DNA of 64,000 nt, from the NCBI RefSeq assembly GCF_000725495.1, contig NZ_JNZD01000006.1:288511-352510 (forward strand), given 5' to 3'. Positions within the stretch are counted from its first letter, which is position 1, and every line of letters begins with the position of its first letter. The position numbers and the translations under genes were made by a program. Under the pieces are notes generated by a model. That model did no database searches and was not told where the DNA came from. It saw only the letters and a list, made by a program, of their open reading frames with translations. The DNA is from Streptomyces aureus (GTDB lineage: Bacteria > Actinomycetota > Actinomycetes > Streptomycetales > Streptomycetaceae). Shown piece by piece: positions 51,623-60,224 of the stretch.

Positions 51623-52277
51623 AACGCCTCCTGAACCGAACGCGGGTGCTGACCCTGCCATCGCGCCCATCCTGCCGACATGGTCGTCCTCCCCTTCCCG
51701 AACACGGCGGGGTTCCGCCGCAGCGATTCGCCACCCCCATACGGTTACCGGCCGTGATGAGGTGATCGCTCGACGAGTTTCACCGCTGCAATCCGGACAG
51801 GGCAACCCACTGAGCATTACCGGAAACATCCGAAGCTTTTACTGCACTCAAAAGGCCCGCGCTTTTCTTTTCCGCCCTCTTCGGAACCCTTCCACCAGGG
51901 CTCGGGCGACGTCCGTCGACCGGGAATCCATCACGTCACTCTCACGACGCCGGACGTCCGACAGCCACCCACGGACAGACCCAAGGCCATCGAGCCACCC
52001 CCATGACCAGCACCTTCACTGTTCGGAACAATCCCGAATCCGAAAGATCTTGCAGCCGGACGCCGACAGTGGTGAGCTGAACAAGCGGAACCCCCGCAGT
52101 CGAAATCACGGCCCCTCCCCTTCCCGGGCGCGGCAATGCATCACGCGGGTGGAAGAGGGGACTCCAGTTACCGGCTCGAGTCCCCTCGCCCCACCTGAGC
52201 GGTACCACGGAAACTGTCGCAAGAACTCCGACCTCGCACAGGCGAAGCGCATTCGGAATCTGAAAGCGATTTTGCAT
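51623..52277. other. Intergenic region, no gene seen
   Basis: 655 bp. The part 51820-51880 is markedly more AT-rich, suggesting a promoter for the leftward gene, but I cannot identify boxes. Open frames on both strands have no protein-like composition. No tandem repeat or strong hairpin noticed. Confidence 0.45.
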
Positions 52278-53024
52278 TCAGGCTCGTTCGCCCGCCGCGG
52301 ACTGGGGCCGGAACCCCTTGACGAGCATGTACGTGCCGACGGCGAGTTCCCAGGCGGCGATGGGCAGGGTCGCCAGGAACGACCACCCGGAGAGCTGATC
52401 GTTGTGGCCGAAGAACGTCGCGAGGCCGGAGGCCAGAAGCAGTGGGGCACCGACCAGGCCCATGACGGGAATGAAACGGGGCACCAGGCGGGACCGGTAC
52501 AGCAGCGTGCCGAAGAGCAGTGCGTTGACGGCGGACATGAAGCCCGGGCCCAGCAGGAAGGTCCAGTCGCGGACGGCCACGAGCGCCCGTCCGGTGGTCA
52601 CCAGAGTCGCCGCGTCCTCACCGGTCGCGCCGGTCGTGGCGCCGAGGTCCTGGCGCAGGGTGACCACGGACAGCAGGCTCACCACACCGATCACGATGAT
52701 CCCGGCCTCCACCATGCGCGAGCTGACAAACCCGAGTGCCAGGGCCTCGTTCGTGCGCCGGACGACGGGAAAGACCGCGACAGCGGTTCCTATGCAGGCC
52801 ATTGCGCTCACCAGGTCGAGGAGGCAGCCCCACAGCACCCGGGTGTCGGAGCCGGCTCCGACGACGTAGTCGGTGTGGTCCAGGACGGGAGCGATGAGCA
52901 GCAGGGCCGGGATCGACGCCAGAAAGGTGACCAGGTAGAGCGCTCCCGCAGCGCGGGCGTGGTTCCTCGTCCGGTCGGTCGGTGCCTGTGCGGCCGCGGC
53001 CGTTCCCGTTGTGGTGGTGATCAT
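52278..53024 (-). CDS. DUF4386 membrane protein
   Basis: 248 residues, six TM segments (AAGALYLVTFLASIPALLLIAPVL, LLDLVSAMACIGTAVAVFPVV, MVEAGIIVIGVVSLLSVVTL, FLLGPGFMSAVNALLFGTLLY, VPRFIPVMGLVGAPLLLASGLATFF, LATLPIAAWELAVGTYMLV), the DUF4386 pattern. Function unknown. ATG 53024 follows the upstream gene's stop by 1 bp and its AGGAG lies within that gene, so translation is coupled. It lies downstream of a MalT-like activator gene on the same strand. Confidence 0.9.
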   Translation of the reverse strand: MITTTTGTAAAAQAPTDRTRNHARAAGALYLVTFLASIPALLLIAPVLDHTDYVVGAGSDTRVLWGCLLDLVSAMACIGTAVAVFPVVRRTNEALALGFVSSRMVEAGIIVIGVVSLLSVVTLRQDLGATTGATGEDAATLVTTGRALVAVRDWTFLLGPGFMSAVNALLFGTLLYRSRLVPRFIPVMGLVGAPLLLASGLATFFGHNDQLSGWSFLATLPIAAWELAVGTYMLVKGFRPQSAAGERA

Positions 53025-53025
53025 G

Positions 53026-53334
53026 TCAGTCTCCTGGGTTCTGGTTCTCGGATGTGCGGGGGCGGGGCGCCGGACGGCCGTCCTCGCGTCGTCCGGGTTC
53101 CACCCCGACGACCGAGAGCAGCGGGAGGCCGACGTCGCGCAGTCGGTGCAACAGGCCGTGCAGGGCCGCCTGGTCCACGACGGGGCCCCGCAAGAGGGTG
53201 GTCCCGTCGCTGTTGTCGGCGATGAGGGCCATGCCGTCGAACCAGGACGCCCACCGCGGGTGGAGGCGGCCCTGAACGCGGATCTCGTACCAGCTCGGAC
53301 GCGTGTCCGGGCCACCGGTCGTCGGGGAGTTCAT
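53026..53334 (-). CDS. Small conserved protein coupled to DUF4386
   Basis: 102 residues: SWYEIRVQGRLHPRWASWFDGMALIADNSDGTTLLRGPVVDQAALHGLLHRLRDVGLPLLSV, then a polar tail. This compact alpha/beta domain is common in actinobacteria, often just downstream of LuxR-type regulators; its last residues resemble a ferredoxin-like small-molecule or protein-binding fold. ATG 53334. Its stop is one base from the DUF4386 start. Role unknown. Confidence 0.85.
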   Translation of the reverse strand: MNSPTTGGPDTRPSWYEIRVQGRLHPRWASWFDGMALIADNSDGTTLLRGPVVDQAALHGLLHRLRDVGLPLLSVVGVEPGRREDGRPAPRPRTSENQNPGD

Positions 53335-53666
53335 GACCCTCCTTGTGCCGTGCCGTGCGCACGGGTCCGCGCGTCCACCGCACGGTCGCAAGGAGTGTGA
53401 TGAGCGGTCATCACCAGATGTGGTGACCGGGGTGGTGATTGTGTGGCGGGCGCGGGGCCGCGGGGGCGAGGCAGTCCGCGCCGATGGGCGCGGTGGACCC
53501 ATCGGACCGGCGGACCCGGCGGACGCAGCGGGCTCGACGGGCCGGCGGGCTCGGCGGGCTCGACGGACGCGACGGACGCGCTGGGCGTGGCTGCCCCAGT
53601 GAACCCGGGAGCCCCCGGAGCTCCCGCTCCCGTCCCGTCCTGTCCCGTCCCGCCAGCCGCCGCGCG
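53335..53666. other. Promoter region with GGCTCGACGG-type repeats
   Basis: 332 bp between the MalT-like gene's end and the small-protein gene's start. From about 53500 to 53582 short units (GGCGGACCC, GGCTCGACGG, GGACGCGAC) recur irregularly. The stretch 53400-53450 is less GC-rich and includes direct TGGTGACCGG/TGGTGATTG copies, a plausible activator site. No gene seen. Confidence 0.5.
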
Positions 53667-56501
53667 TCAGATGAGGTCGAGCCGCCCGGCCGCCCGCACC
53701 GCCTCCCGCCGGTTGGTGACGCCCAGCTTCGCGTAGATGTGCCGGGTGTGCGTCCGCAGGGTGTTCACGGACACGTGGAGGAGACGGGCGATGTCCGGTC
53801 CGCCGAGGTCCCCGGCCAGCAGTCGGAGCACCTCGCGTTCGCGCTCGCTGAGGGGCTCGACGGGTTCGACGAGTGGGGACGGGTCGGCCGCGGGCCGCTC
53901 GTCCGCACCCCCGTCGGCAGGAGCGCCGGCCCGGTGTACCGCTTCCAGGAGTCGGCGCGGATACGGCCACTCGGGCCGCGTCCCGGCAACAGCCGCGAGG
54001 AGCGCGGCGATCCGCGACCCCTCGTCGGCGAAGACACGTACGTGCCCGTGTGGCTCGGCCAAAGTCAGGGCTCGCTCCAGGACCGAGACGGCGGTGTCGG
54101 AGCCCCCCGGAGCGCCGTCGCCGCGATGGTCGATCGCCTGCAGTACGAGGATCTCGATGACGCTCGACAAGCGCCCGCCGGCCTCTGCGGAAGTGAGGAG
54201 CCGCCCGAGGAAGGGTGCCGCGGCGCCGAACCCCAAGCCGGGCGAGCGGTCGGCGGCGAGCAGGATGCGGGCCAGCGTGATGTGCTCGTACTCGCGCACG
54301 TAGGACAGCGTGTCGTCGGTGGTCAGGTTCTGCCGGCGGGCCCAGTCGAGCGCCTCGTCGAGGTCCCCGTGGCGGAGGTGCATGCGCGCCCGGGTGGCCG
54401 GGACGGGTCGTACGTTCGGCGAGAGGTCGCCGGTGTACACGCGCTCCGCCTCCTCGATGAGGTCCAGCGCGCCGGCCCGATCGCCCCGGGCCTCCAGGAG
54501 ATGGGCCTTCGTGACCCTCCACCGGTACGGGTGCTGCGGCAGCCCGGCCCGTTCGCCGAGGTCCCGCGCCCGCCGGAGATGGTCGGCCGCCGCCACCGCG
54601 TCGCCGCGTTCCCAGGCGATCTGGCCCAGCCCCGCGTGCACGTCCGCGGTGCCCCGCAGGATGCCCGGTTCCCCGGCGGCCAGCCGCTGCGCCCGCTCGT
54701 ACGTGCGCTGCGCGTCGGTCAGTCGGCCCTGGGTGACCCGGATGTCGGCCAGGGTGATCGAGCAGCCCAGGACGTCGGCGACGTACCCGGCCCGCAACAG
54801 GCCCTCGACGGCGGCGGAGTAGGCCGCGTGGGCGGCGTTCAAGTCGCCGCCGCCCCAACTGGCCAGTCCTGACAGGGCCGATGCCGCCGCCTGGACCACG
54901 TGGTCGTCCGCGGCTGCCCGCTCGATGGCCCGGTGGGCGTGGACGAGGGTCGCGAAGGGGTCGCCCTGCGCGAGTGCGAGGGCGGAGCGGTACATCTCTA
55001 TCGCGCCGGGCAGCCGGGCCAGTGCGGAGCGGTCGGCCACCACCAACGCGCCGTCTGCGGAGCCCTGTTCGTCTCCATCCCCGCCCCCGTCCCTGTCTCC
55101 GCCCCCGTCTCCGTCCCCGTCCCTGCCCCTGTCCCCGTCCCCGTCCCCGTCCCCGTCCCCGTCCCCGGCGAGGAGCCGCTCGGCCTCGTCCAGGCGCTCG
55201 GCGACTCCCTCGAACTCACCGCGGGTCATCAGCGCGCCTACCAGTCCCACAGCGAGCACGGGCCGCACGCGCACGACGGCGTCGGGCAGATCCTTGATCC
55301 ACCCGCAGATGGTGGCCTCCTGCCGGTCGCGCTGGAGGGCCGGGATCGCCCGCTCGACGAGGTCGGCCGCCCGGTCGGGGTCACCGGCCTCGAGGGCGTG
55401 CCCGACCGCCGGCACCGGCTCCCCGGCGTCCGCGTACCACCGGCTCGCCCGCCGGTGCAGGCCCTGGACCTCGCCCGGGCCCTGTTCGTCGGCGAGGTGG
55501 GTGCGCAGGACGTCCGCGAAGAGGTGGTGGTAGCGGTACCAGCGGCGTCTGTCGTCGAGCCGGACGACGAACAGGTTGGCCCGGTCGAGGACTTCGAGCA
55601 TGGCCCGGCTGTCCCCGCGCCCGGTGACGGCGTCGCACAGCGGGCCGTGGAGGCGCGTCAGGACGGAGGTGCGGAGCAGGAAGTCGCGCAGGTCGTCGTC
55701 CTGGCGCCCGAGGACCTCTTCGACCAGGTAGTCGAGAACGTACCGGTCGTCACCCGCGAATCCGGCGATGAACCCGGAGACGTCCTCGCGTCCCCGGAGC
55801 GAGAGCGCCGCCAGTTGGAGCGCGGCGATCCAGCCCTCGGTGCGCTGTTCCAGGGCTTCGACGTCCCGGGCGGTCAGGTTCAGCCCGGCGTCGTCGTTGA
55901 GGTAGGCGGCCGCCTCGCCGGGGGTGAAGCGGAGGTCGGCGGCGCGCAGTTCGACCAGTTCGCCGCGGGCGCGGAGCCGGGCGAGCGGCAGTGCGGGGTC
56001 GGCGCGGGTGCAGATCACCAGGTGCACCGGCGGCGGGAGGTGGTCGAGCAGGAACGTCATGCCCGTCCGGACGTCCGGGGTGTCGGCGAGGTGATAATCG
56101 TCGAGGACCAGGTCGAGCGGGTGGTCCAGTGCGGCGAGTTCGTTGAGCACGGGGGTCAGGACGCTCTCGATCGGCGTCCGCTCCGACTGCAACAGCGGCA
56201 GCACTCCGACACCCACCCCGGGGACGGCCCGCTCCAGGGCGGTGACCACATAGGTCCAGAAGGACGCGGGCCGGCCGTCGCGCGCGTCGAGGGACAGCCA
56301 GGCCACGCCGCGCCCGCCGCGGGCCACGCCCTGCAGCCACTCGGCCACCACGGTCGTCTTGCCGAACCCGGCCGGCGCGGACACCAGGGTCATCCTCGAC
56401 CTCGCCCCACGGCTCAGCAGCTCACCCAGACGCGGGCGCGCGACGACGCCGGGCCGGGTCCGGGGCCGGTACAGCTTGGTCTCGATCAGGGGGCTTGCCA
56501 C
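53667..56501 (-). CDS. MalT-like LuxR-family transcriptional activator
   Basis: 944 residues, STAND-type regulator. The P-loop is SAPAGFGKTTV (about 41-51); WLSLDARDGRPASFW, LVLDDYHLAD and CTRADPALPLARLRARGEL follow the MalT NTPase pattern. A winged helix and TPR-like superhelix occupy about 330-860, and a LuxR helix-turn-helix ends the protein (PLSEREREVLRLLAGDLGGPDIARLLHVSVNTLRTH). At about residues 445-480 a DGDGDG-rich insert, coded by a CCGTCC-type repeat (about 55080-55168), interrupts the TPR region. GTG 56501 with GGGAGG upstream. It probably activates the small-protein/DUF4386 unit downstream on binding a ligand and ATP. Confidence 0.92.
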   Translation of the reverse strand: MASPLIETKLYRPRTRPGVVARPRLGELLSRGARSRMTLVSAPAGFGKTTVVAEWLQGVARGGRGVAWLSLDARDGRPASFWTYVVTALERAVPGVGVGVLPLLQSERTPIESVLTPVLNELAALDHPLDLVLDDYHLADTPDVRTGMTFLLDHLPPPVHLVICTRADPALPLARLRARGELVELRAADLRFTPGEAAAYLNDDAGLNLTARDVEALEQRTEGWIAALQLAALSLRGREDVSGFIAGFAGDDRYVLDYLVEEVLGRQDDDLRDFLLRTSVLTRLHGPLCDAVTGRGDSRAMLEVLDRANLFVVRLDDRRRWYRYHHLFADVLRTHLADEQGPGEVQGLHRRASRWYADAGEPVPAVGHALEAGDPDRAADLVERAIPALQRDRQEATICGWIKDLPDAVVRVRPVLAVGLVGALMTRGEFEGVAERLDEAERLLAGDGDGDGDGDGDRGRDGDGDGGGDRDGGGDGDEQGSADGALVVADRSALARLPGAIEMYRSALALAQGDPFATLVHAHRAIERAAADDHVVQAAASALSGLASWGGGDLNAAHAAYSAAVEGLLRAGYVADVLGCSITLADIRVTQGRLTDAQRTYERAQRLAAGEPGILRGTADVHAGLGQIAWERGDAVAAADHLRRARDLGERAGLPQHPYRWRVTKAHLLEARGDRAGALDLIEEAERVYTGDLSPNVRPVPATRARMHLRHGDLDEALDWARRQNLTTDDTLSYVREYEHITLARILLAADRSPGLGFGAAAPFLGRLLTSAEAGGRLSSVIEILVLQAIDHRGDGAPGGSDTAVSVLERALTLAEPHGHVRVFADEGSRIAALLAAVAGTRPEWPYPRRLLEAVHRAGAPADGGADERPAADPSPLVEPVEPLSEREREVLRLLAGDLGGPDIARLLHVSVNTLRTHTRHIYAKLGVTNRREAVRAAGRLDLI
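55080..55168. repeat. CCGTCC/CCCGTC hexamer repeat inside the MalT-like gene
   Basis: About 14 imperfect hexamers encode an Asp-Gly linker of the leftward gene. The last six or seven units (from about 55130) are near perfect, which suggests recent expansion. Confidence 0.88.
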
Positions 56502-56620
56502 ACCTGTCCCCTCCCACGGATGCGAGCACGTGCAGATGAACGTAGAACATGCGGCGGTGCCGGCGCAGTCCGGGCTGCGCGGTACTGGTGCGGTCCGGGA
56601 GTGCGGTTTCCGTACGGCCC

Positions 56621-56790
56621 GGCCCCGCGGTGTCGGTGTGACCCGGGGGCCCGCGGTGTCGGTACGACCCGGGGGCCCGCGGTGTCGGTACGACCCGGGG
56701 GCCCGCGGTGTCGGTACGACCCGGGCCCGGCGGGGTCCGTGCGGTCTGGACCCTGCGGTGTCGGTACGACCTGGGTCCCCGGTGTCGAGG
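56621..56790. repeat. 26-bp tandem repeat, three near-perfect and several degenerate copies
   Basis: GCCCGCGGTGTCGGTACGAC followed by CCGGGG recurs at 56649, 56675 and 56701, with diverged copies on each side from 56621 to about 56820. It fills the divergent gap 56502-56938 between the MalT-like gene and the AlkD-like gene. Confidence 0.92.
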
Positions 56791-56938
56791 CGGCCCGGCC
56801 CCGCGGTGTCGGGTACGGTCCGGGCCCACCGCGGCTCTCCCTCCCGGGATACGGGGAGCCGATCTCGTACGATCCTGGTGGCCGGCCGGCCCGCTTCGCC
56901 GGCTGCGCCGAACCCGGGTGACAGACAGGAGGCCGCTG

Positions 56939-57607
56939 GTGGCCGACACGACGGTGGCCGAAGTGATGGCCGAACTGGCCGCCCTGGAGGACCCCAAGGC
57001 CCGGGCGGTGAACGAGCGGCACGGGGACGACCACGGTGTGAACCTCGGCAAGCTCCGCGCACTCGCCAAGCGGCTCAAGACCCAGCAGGAGCTCGCCTCA
57101 CAGCTCTGGGAGACGGACGACAGCGCGGCCAGACTCCTGGCCCTCCTGATCTGCCGACCGAAGGCTTACGGGCGCGCGGAGCTGGACGCCATGATCCGAG
57201 GGGCGCGCACACCCAAGGTGCACGACTGGCTGGTGAACTACGTGGTGAAGAAGAACCCCCACGCAGAGGAGCTCAGGCTCGCCTGGCTCGCCGATCCGGA
57301 TCCCGTCGTAGCCTCTGCGGGCTGGGCGCTGACCACGGAACGCGTGGCGACGCGGCCCGAGGGCCTCGACCTCGCCGGCCTGCTCGACACCATCGAGGCG
57401 GACATGAAGGACGCCCCCGATCGCCTGCAGTGGGCGATGAACCACAGCCTGGCCCAGATCGGAATCGAGCACCCCGAACACCGCACCCGCGCGGTCGCCA
57501 TCGGCGAGCGCCTGGGAGTGCTCGAGGACTACCCCACTCCGCCGGGCTGCACGTCCCCGTACGCACCGGTCTGGATCGCCGAGATGGTGCGCCGCAAGGA
57601 CGGCTGA
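56939..57607 (+). CDS. AlkD-like DNA alkylation repair protein
   Basis: 222 residues, all-helical HEAT-like repeat protein: TVAEVMAELAALEDPKARAVNERHG, GVNLGKLRALAKRLKTQQELASQLWETDDSAARLLALLIC, VHDWLVNYVVKKNP, then repeats through AEMVRRKDG. The fold matches bacterial AlkD/DNA-alkylation-repair proteins, which excise bulky alkylated bases without flipping; relatives also occur with other roles. GTG 56939 is fixed by AGGAGG 6 nt upstream. Confidence 0.88.
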   Translation: MADTTVAEVMAELAALEDPKARAVNERHGDDHGVNLGKLRALAKRLKTQQELASQLWETDDSAARLLALLICRPKAYGRAELDAMIRGARTPKVHDWLVNYVVKKNPHAEELRLAWLADPDPVVASAGWALTTERVATRPEGLDLAGLLDTIEADMKDAPDRLQWAMNHSLAQIGIEHPEHRTRAVAIGERLGVLEDYPTPPGCTSPYAPVWIAEMVRRKDG

Positions 57608-57652
57608 GGCACCGGATTCGTCGCGAGCCGACGGGGGCAGACGTGGCATCCC

Positions 57653-57722
57653 GGCTGACGGCTGACGGCTGACGGCTGACGGCTGACGGCTGACGGCTGA
57701 CGGCTGACGGCTGACGGCTGAC
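57653..57722. repeat. 7-bp tandem repeat GGCTGAC, ten perfect copies
   Basis: Ten exact heptamers from 57653 to 57722, between the AlkD-like gene and the convergent zinc-ribbon protein gene. The period is not a multiple of three and both flanking genes end outside it. The rest of 57608-57867 holds no gene. Confidence 0.97.
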
Positions 57723-57867
57723 GGGCCATGGGACCAGACCGGCTCAGGGAAGCCGCTCCGAACTCCGTTGCAGAATGCCCCTGTTCAGTAACCAGGACCA
57801 TCCGACAGCCAAGGATGGGCGCCTGGGTCTCCTGGAGGGTACGGCTGCCTGTGGCCCCGGACGGCCC

Positions 57868-58389
57868 CTACGCCGTGGGATCCACGTTCCACGCCACCGG
57901 TAGCTCGCCGTCACAGAAGACGCAGACGAAGTCGTCCTCGCGCACGATGTTGTGCTCCTGGCAGTCCGGGCAGCGCCGGAACACGACCTCGTGGGTGAAG
58001 CCGGAGGGACGTCCGAGTCCTGCGCGGTCCAGGGCCCGGGCGACTGCCGACCATGAGGTGACGTCCGGGCAGTACCCCGTGGACTGATTGGTGACCTCGT
58101 CCACGGTCCATCCCTCCGCCTCGCGCCTGAAGCCGATCTCGCCGGCACCCAGAACCATGTCCCCTCCGGCGCAGGCCACGTGCTCGCTCCGCCGCGGCGC
58201 CAGCCGAAGCACACCGTCCGTGTCGACCACGAAGGTGAAGGGTTCGGCCAGTTCCGCCGCCGATCGCCCCGCGATCCAGCCGTCGAAGTCGGCCGCCGAT
58301 CTGATGCGGCACCCGCCGCCACCCGGCAGGACAGCAGCCTTCAACTCGGCCGGCCCGACATATCGATAACTCCGCCCCCGCACACCCAC
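57868..58389 (-). CDS. Protein of unknown function with C-terminal zinc ribbon
   Basis: 173 residues. An N-terminal strand region (SYRYVGPAELKAAV) and IRSAADFDGWIAG, FTFVVDTDGVLRLAPRRSEHVACAGG follow a pattern common in Streptomyces small proteins. The end holds CPDCQEHN and CVFCDGE, a four-Cys zinc ribbon (about 144-163). GTG 58389 has AAGGAG 9 nt upstream; this site overlaps the TAA of the broken gene upstream, so the two once formed an operon. GTG 58425 would be an alternative start. Confidence 0.75.
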   Translation of the reverse strand: MGVRGRSYRYVGPAELKAAVLPGGGGCRIRSAADFDGWIAGRSAAELAEPFTFVVDTDGVLRLAPRRSEHVACAGGDMVLGAGEIGFRREAEGWTVDEVTNQSTGYCPDVTSWSAVARALDRAGLGRPSGFTHEVVFRRCPDCQEHNIVREDDFVCVFCDGELPVAWNVDPTA

Positions 58390-58402
58390 GTCAGCGGACT
58401 CC

Positions 58403-58641
58403 TTAAGCGACCCAGCAGTGGACACGGTGACCCTGGCGTCGGGCTTTGTCGGCGAGTGCGGCCAGGTCTACGAGGATCAGGTCGGCGACCTCCGCGTCGG
58501 AGGTCTCGCCGTCCTCCGCGCGCATCGCACCCCACGACGCGGCGACCCGAGCCGACGTGGAGCGTTCGACGGCGGCGAGTGCGGCGCCGTGAAGAACTCG
58601 ACGATGACGCTCACCCGGTCATCATGGCTGACCACAGACAT
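58403..58641 (-). pseudogene. Frameshifted small gene
   Basis: ATG 58641 (or GTG 58614) starts a frame with VSVIVEFFTAPH, which then turns to Arg/Pro-rich nonsense. In another frame of the same strand, from about 58592, a sensible sequence continues: GAALAAVERSTSARVAASWG, AMRAEDGETSDAEVADLILVDLAALADKA, to TAA at 58403. That second frame has a TGA just upstream and no start of its own. Joined, the pieces give one protein of about 75-85 residues, FFTAPHGAALAAVE at the join. The missing bases would equal one copy of a 10-bp direct repeat CACGGCGCCG. The TAA overlaps the ribosome site of the next gene. A sequencing error is the other explanation. Confidence 0.6.
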
Positions 58642-58691
58642 CCGTCGTCGGCCGGACAGGTCCTCGTGAGGCAACCGTGCGTAGGCTCGTC

Positions 58692-59522
58692 CTACCCGAC
58701 AATGCGCTGGGGAACGGCCAGGTCCTCATGGGCGAACAGGCTCGTCAGCGCCGAGGGATTGTCCTGCGCGCAGGCGGCCGCCACCGTGTCGATCAACTGG
58801 TCGTACTCGGGACCCGTCTTGTCGTCGTAGGCCTCGGTCATGCGGCCCCACTCGTCCCAGGGCAGCGTCTCGTACTTGCAGAGCGAAGCGAGGTCCCGGA
58901 CGGCGTTTCCGCTGATCTCGGCCCATCCCCAGGCGTGGTCGGTGCCGGCCACGCCGAACGTGGCCGGGTCGATCAGACCGTCGCGGTACCGGGTCCAGGC
59001 CTCTCCCCCGGTGAGGAACTCTCCAGGAGCCAGGTCCTGCGGGTCGTCGACGAGCTGGGTGCCGAGGATCTCGGAGTCGATCCGTACCCAGCGAGCCCGG
59101 TCGGTGTCCCAGTACTCGGTGATCCAGTGATCGAGGCCCTGCTCCTTAACGAAGTAGGTGGCGAATCCGCACCGGGCGCGAGCGGTCACGCCGCGTGCCC
59201 GCAGGAACGCGCAAGCCATGGTGGCGAAGTGACGACACGTGCCGACCACCCGATTCTCCGGAGTCCGGGGCAGGTGAAGCGGTGCCGGATCAAGGCCGGT
59301 CAGCACCGTGACCAATTCGTCGACCCGCCGGATGTTCTTCTCGGCCGTCCGGTGCTCGCCGATCCCCGAGGCCACGGCGTCCGTGGGCTGGATCACCAGG
59401 CCTTGCACGACAGCGCAGATGCCGACCGGATCGTCCGGCAGGCCCGCGATCAGCGGGAGTTGTTCGGCGTCAAGGCTGGTGAAAGGCCCGGGGCGAGCGT
59501 AGTCGAGCACGTCGTCGGTCAT
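58692..59522 (-). CDS. Transglutaminase-like protein
   Basis: 276 residues. The papain-like transglutaminase core includes GTCRHFATMACAFLRARGVTARARCGFATYF (catalytic Cys, about 124) and LDHWITEYWDTDRARWVRIDSE (His and Asp/Glu, about 158-175). The C-terminal part (GTDHAWGWAEISGNAVRDLASLCKYETLPWDEWG) matches the conserved tail of this bacterial group. Probably a cytosolic protease or amide-hydrolase-like enzyme. ATG 59522. Substrate unknown. Confidence 0.85.
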   Translation of the reverse strand: MTDDVLDYARPGPFTSLDAEQLPLIAGLPDDPVGICAVVQGLVIQPTDAVASGIGEHRTAEKNIRRVDELVTVLTGLDPAPLHLPRTPENRVVGTCRHFATMACAFLRARGVTARARCGFATYFVKEQGLDHWITEYWDTDRARWVRIDSEILGTQLVDDPQDLAPGEFLTGGEAWTRYRDGLIDPATFGVAGTDHAWGWAEISGNAVRDLASLCKYETLPWDEWGRMTEAYDDKTGPEYDQLIDTVAAACAQDNPSALTSLFAHEDLAVPQRIVG

Positions 59523-59640
59523 GACCGAACATCGTAGACAGCCGGTCGGACCCTGGTGGTGCGTCAGTACGGCCGGCGATTCTTTGACTTGTCCGCTCCA
59601 GGACTGGAGCGTCCTGAGACCGGGCGAATTGAGCGCACCG

Positions 59641-60144
59641 TCAGAACGAGTTCCCAAGGATCAATTCGATCCACACCGAAGTCAGGCCCTCCCCCTCGGC
59701 CACGGGATCAATGCGTCCCACAGCCTCCGTCACCAGCTCCACGAGCGAGTAGAGGTGGTCGTGGTGCCGCAGGTGCTCCGCTTCTCCTGCCATGACCTCA
59801 GGCTCTTCGATCTGCCGGAGGACCCCCAGAGCCGCATGCCACCGCCAGGCCGTCTCGACGTACCGCGCGACCGACGAGCTGAAGAAGGACACCGCGGGCT
59901 TGTGGAGCCCCTGGTGGTACGGCCGAAGGACCTCCGGCAGATCGTCGACGGTGATGGGTGCGGGGAGAAGGTCGCCATCGGGAAGATCCCAGTGCGCGGC
60001 AGCCTCGACGGCGACTCTCGACGCGTCCGTGACCAGGCGCGACACGGGCTCCGCCAACACGCGCCGCACGGCGTCACGGATCAGCGTCGTCTCATCCGCA
60101 CCCGTGCTCTCCACGCGGCTCAGGATTCCGGCAACGACGTTCAC
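59641..60144 (-). CDS. Helical protein of unknown function
   Basis: 167 residues, almost all helical: VAGILSRVESTG, TTLIRDAVRRVLAEPVSRLVTDASRVAVEAAAHWDLP, SFFSSSVARYVETAWRWHAALGVLRQIEEPEVMAGEAEHLRHHDHLYSLVELVTEAVGRIDP. No motif recognised. GTG 60144 or TTG 60150. The downstream transglutaminase-like gene is on the same strand, 118 bp away. Confidence 0.6.
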   Translation of the reverse strand: MNVVAGILSRVESTGADETTLIRDAVRRVLAEPVSRLVTDASRVAVEAAAHWDLPDGDLLPAPITVDDLPEVLRPYHQGLHKPAVSFFSSSVARYVETAWRWHAALGVLRQIEEPEVMAGEAEHLRHHDHLYSLVELVTEAVGRIDPVAEGEGLTSVWIELILGNSF

Positions 60145-60224
60145 GCGCAAGATCGTTCACGGTTCGGCAGTTCGAGGCATGTCTGGGGGCCACATGGCTG
60201 ACGATGCCGGTATAGGCGAACAGC

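Noticed and set aside
52402..52869. A 155-codon + frame opposite the DUF4386 gene
   Set aside because: It is antisense to a six-TM gene; the Thr/Arg-rich composition is that of a shadow.
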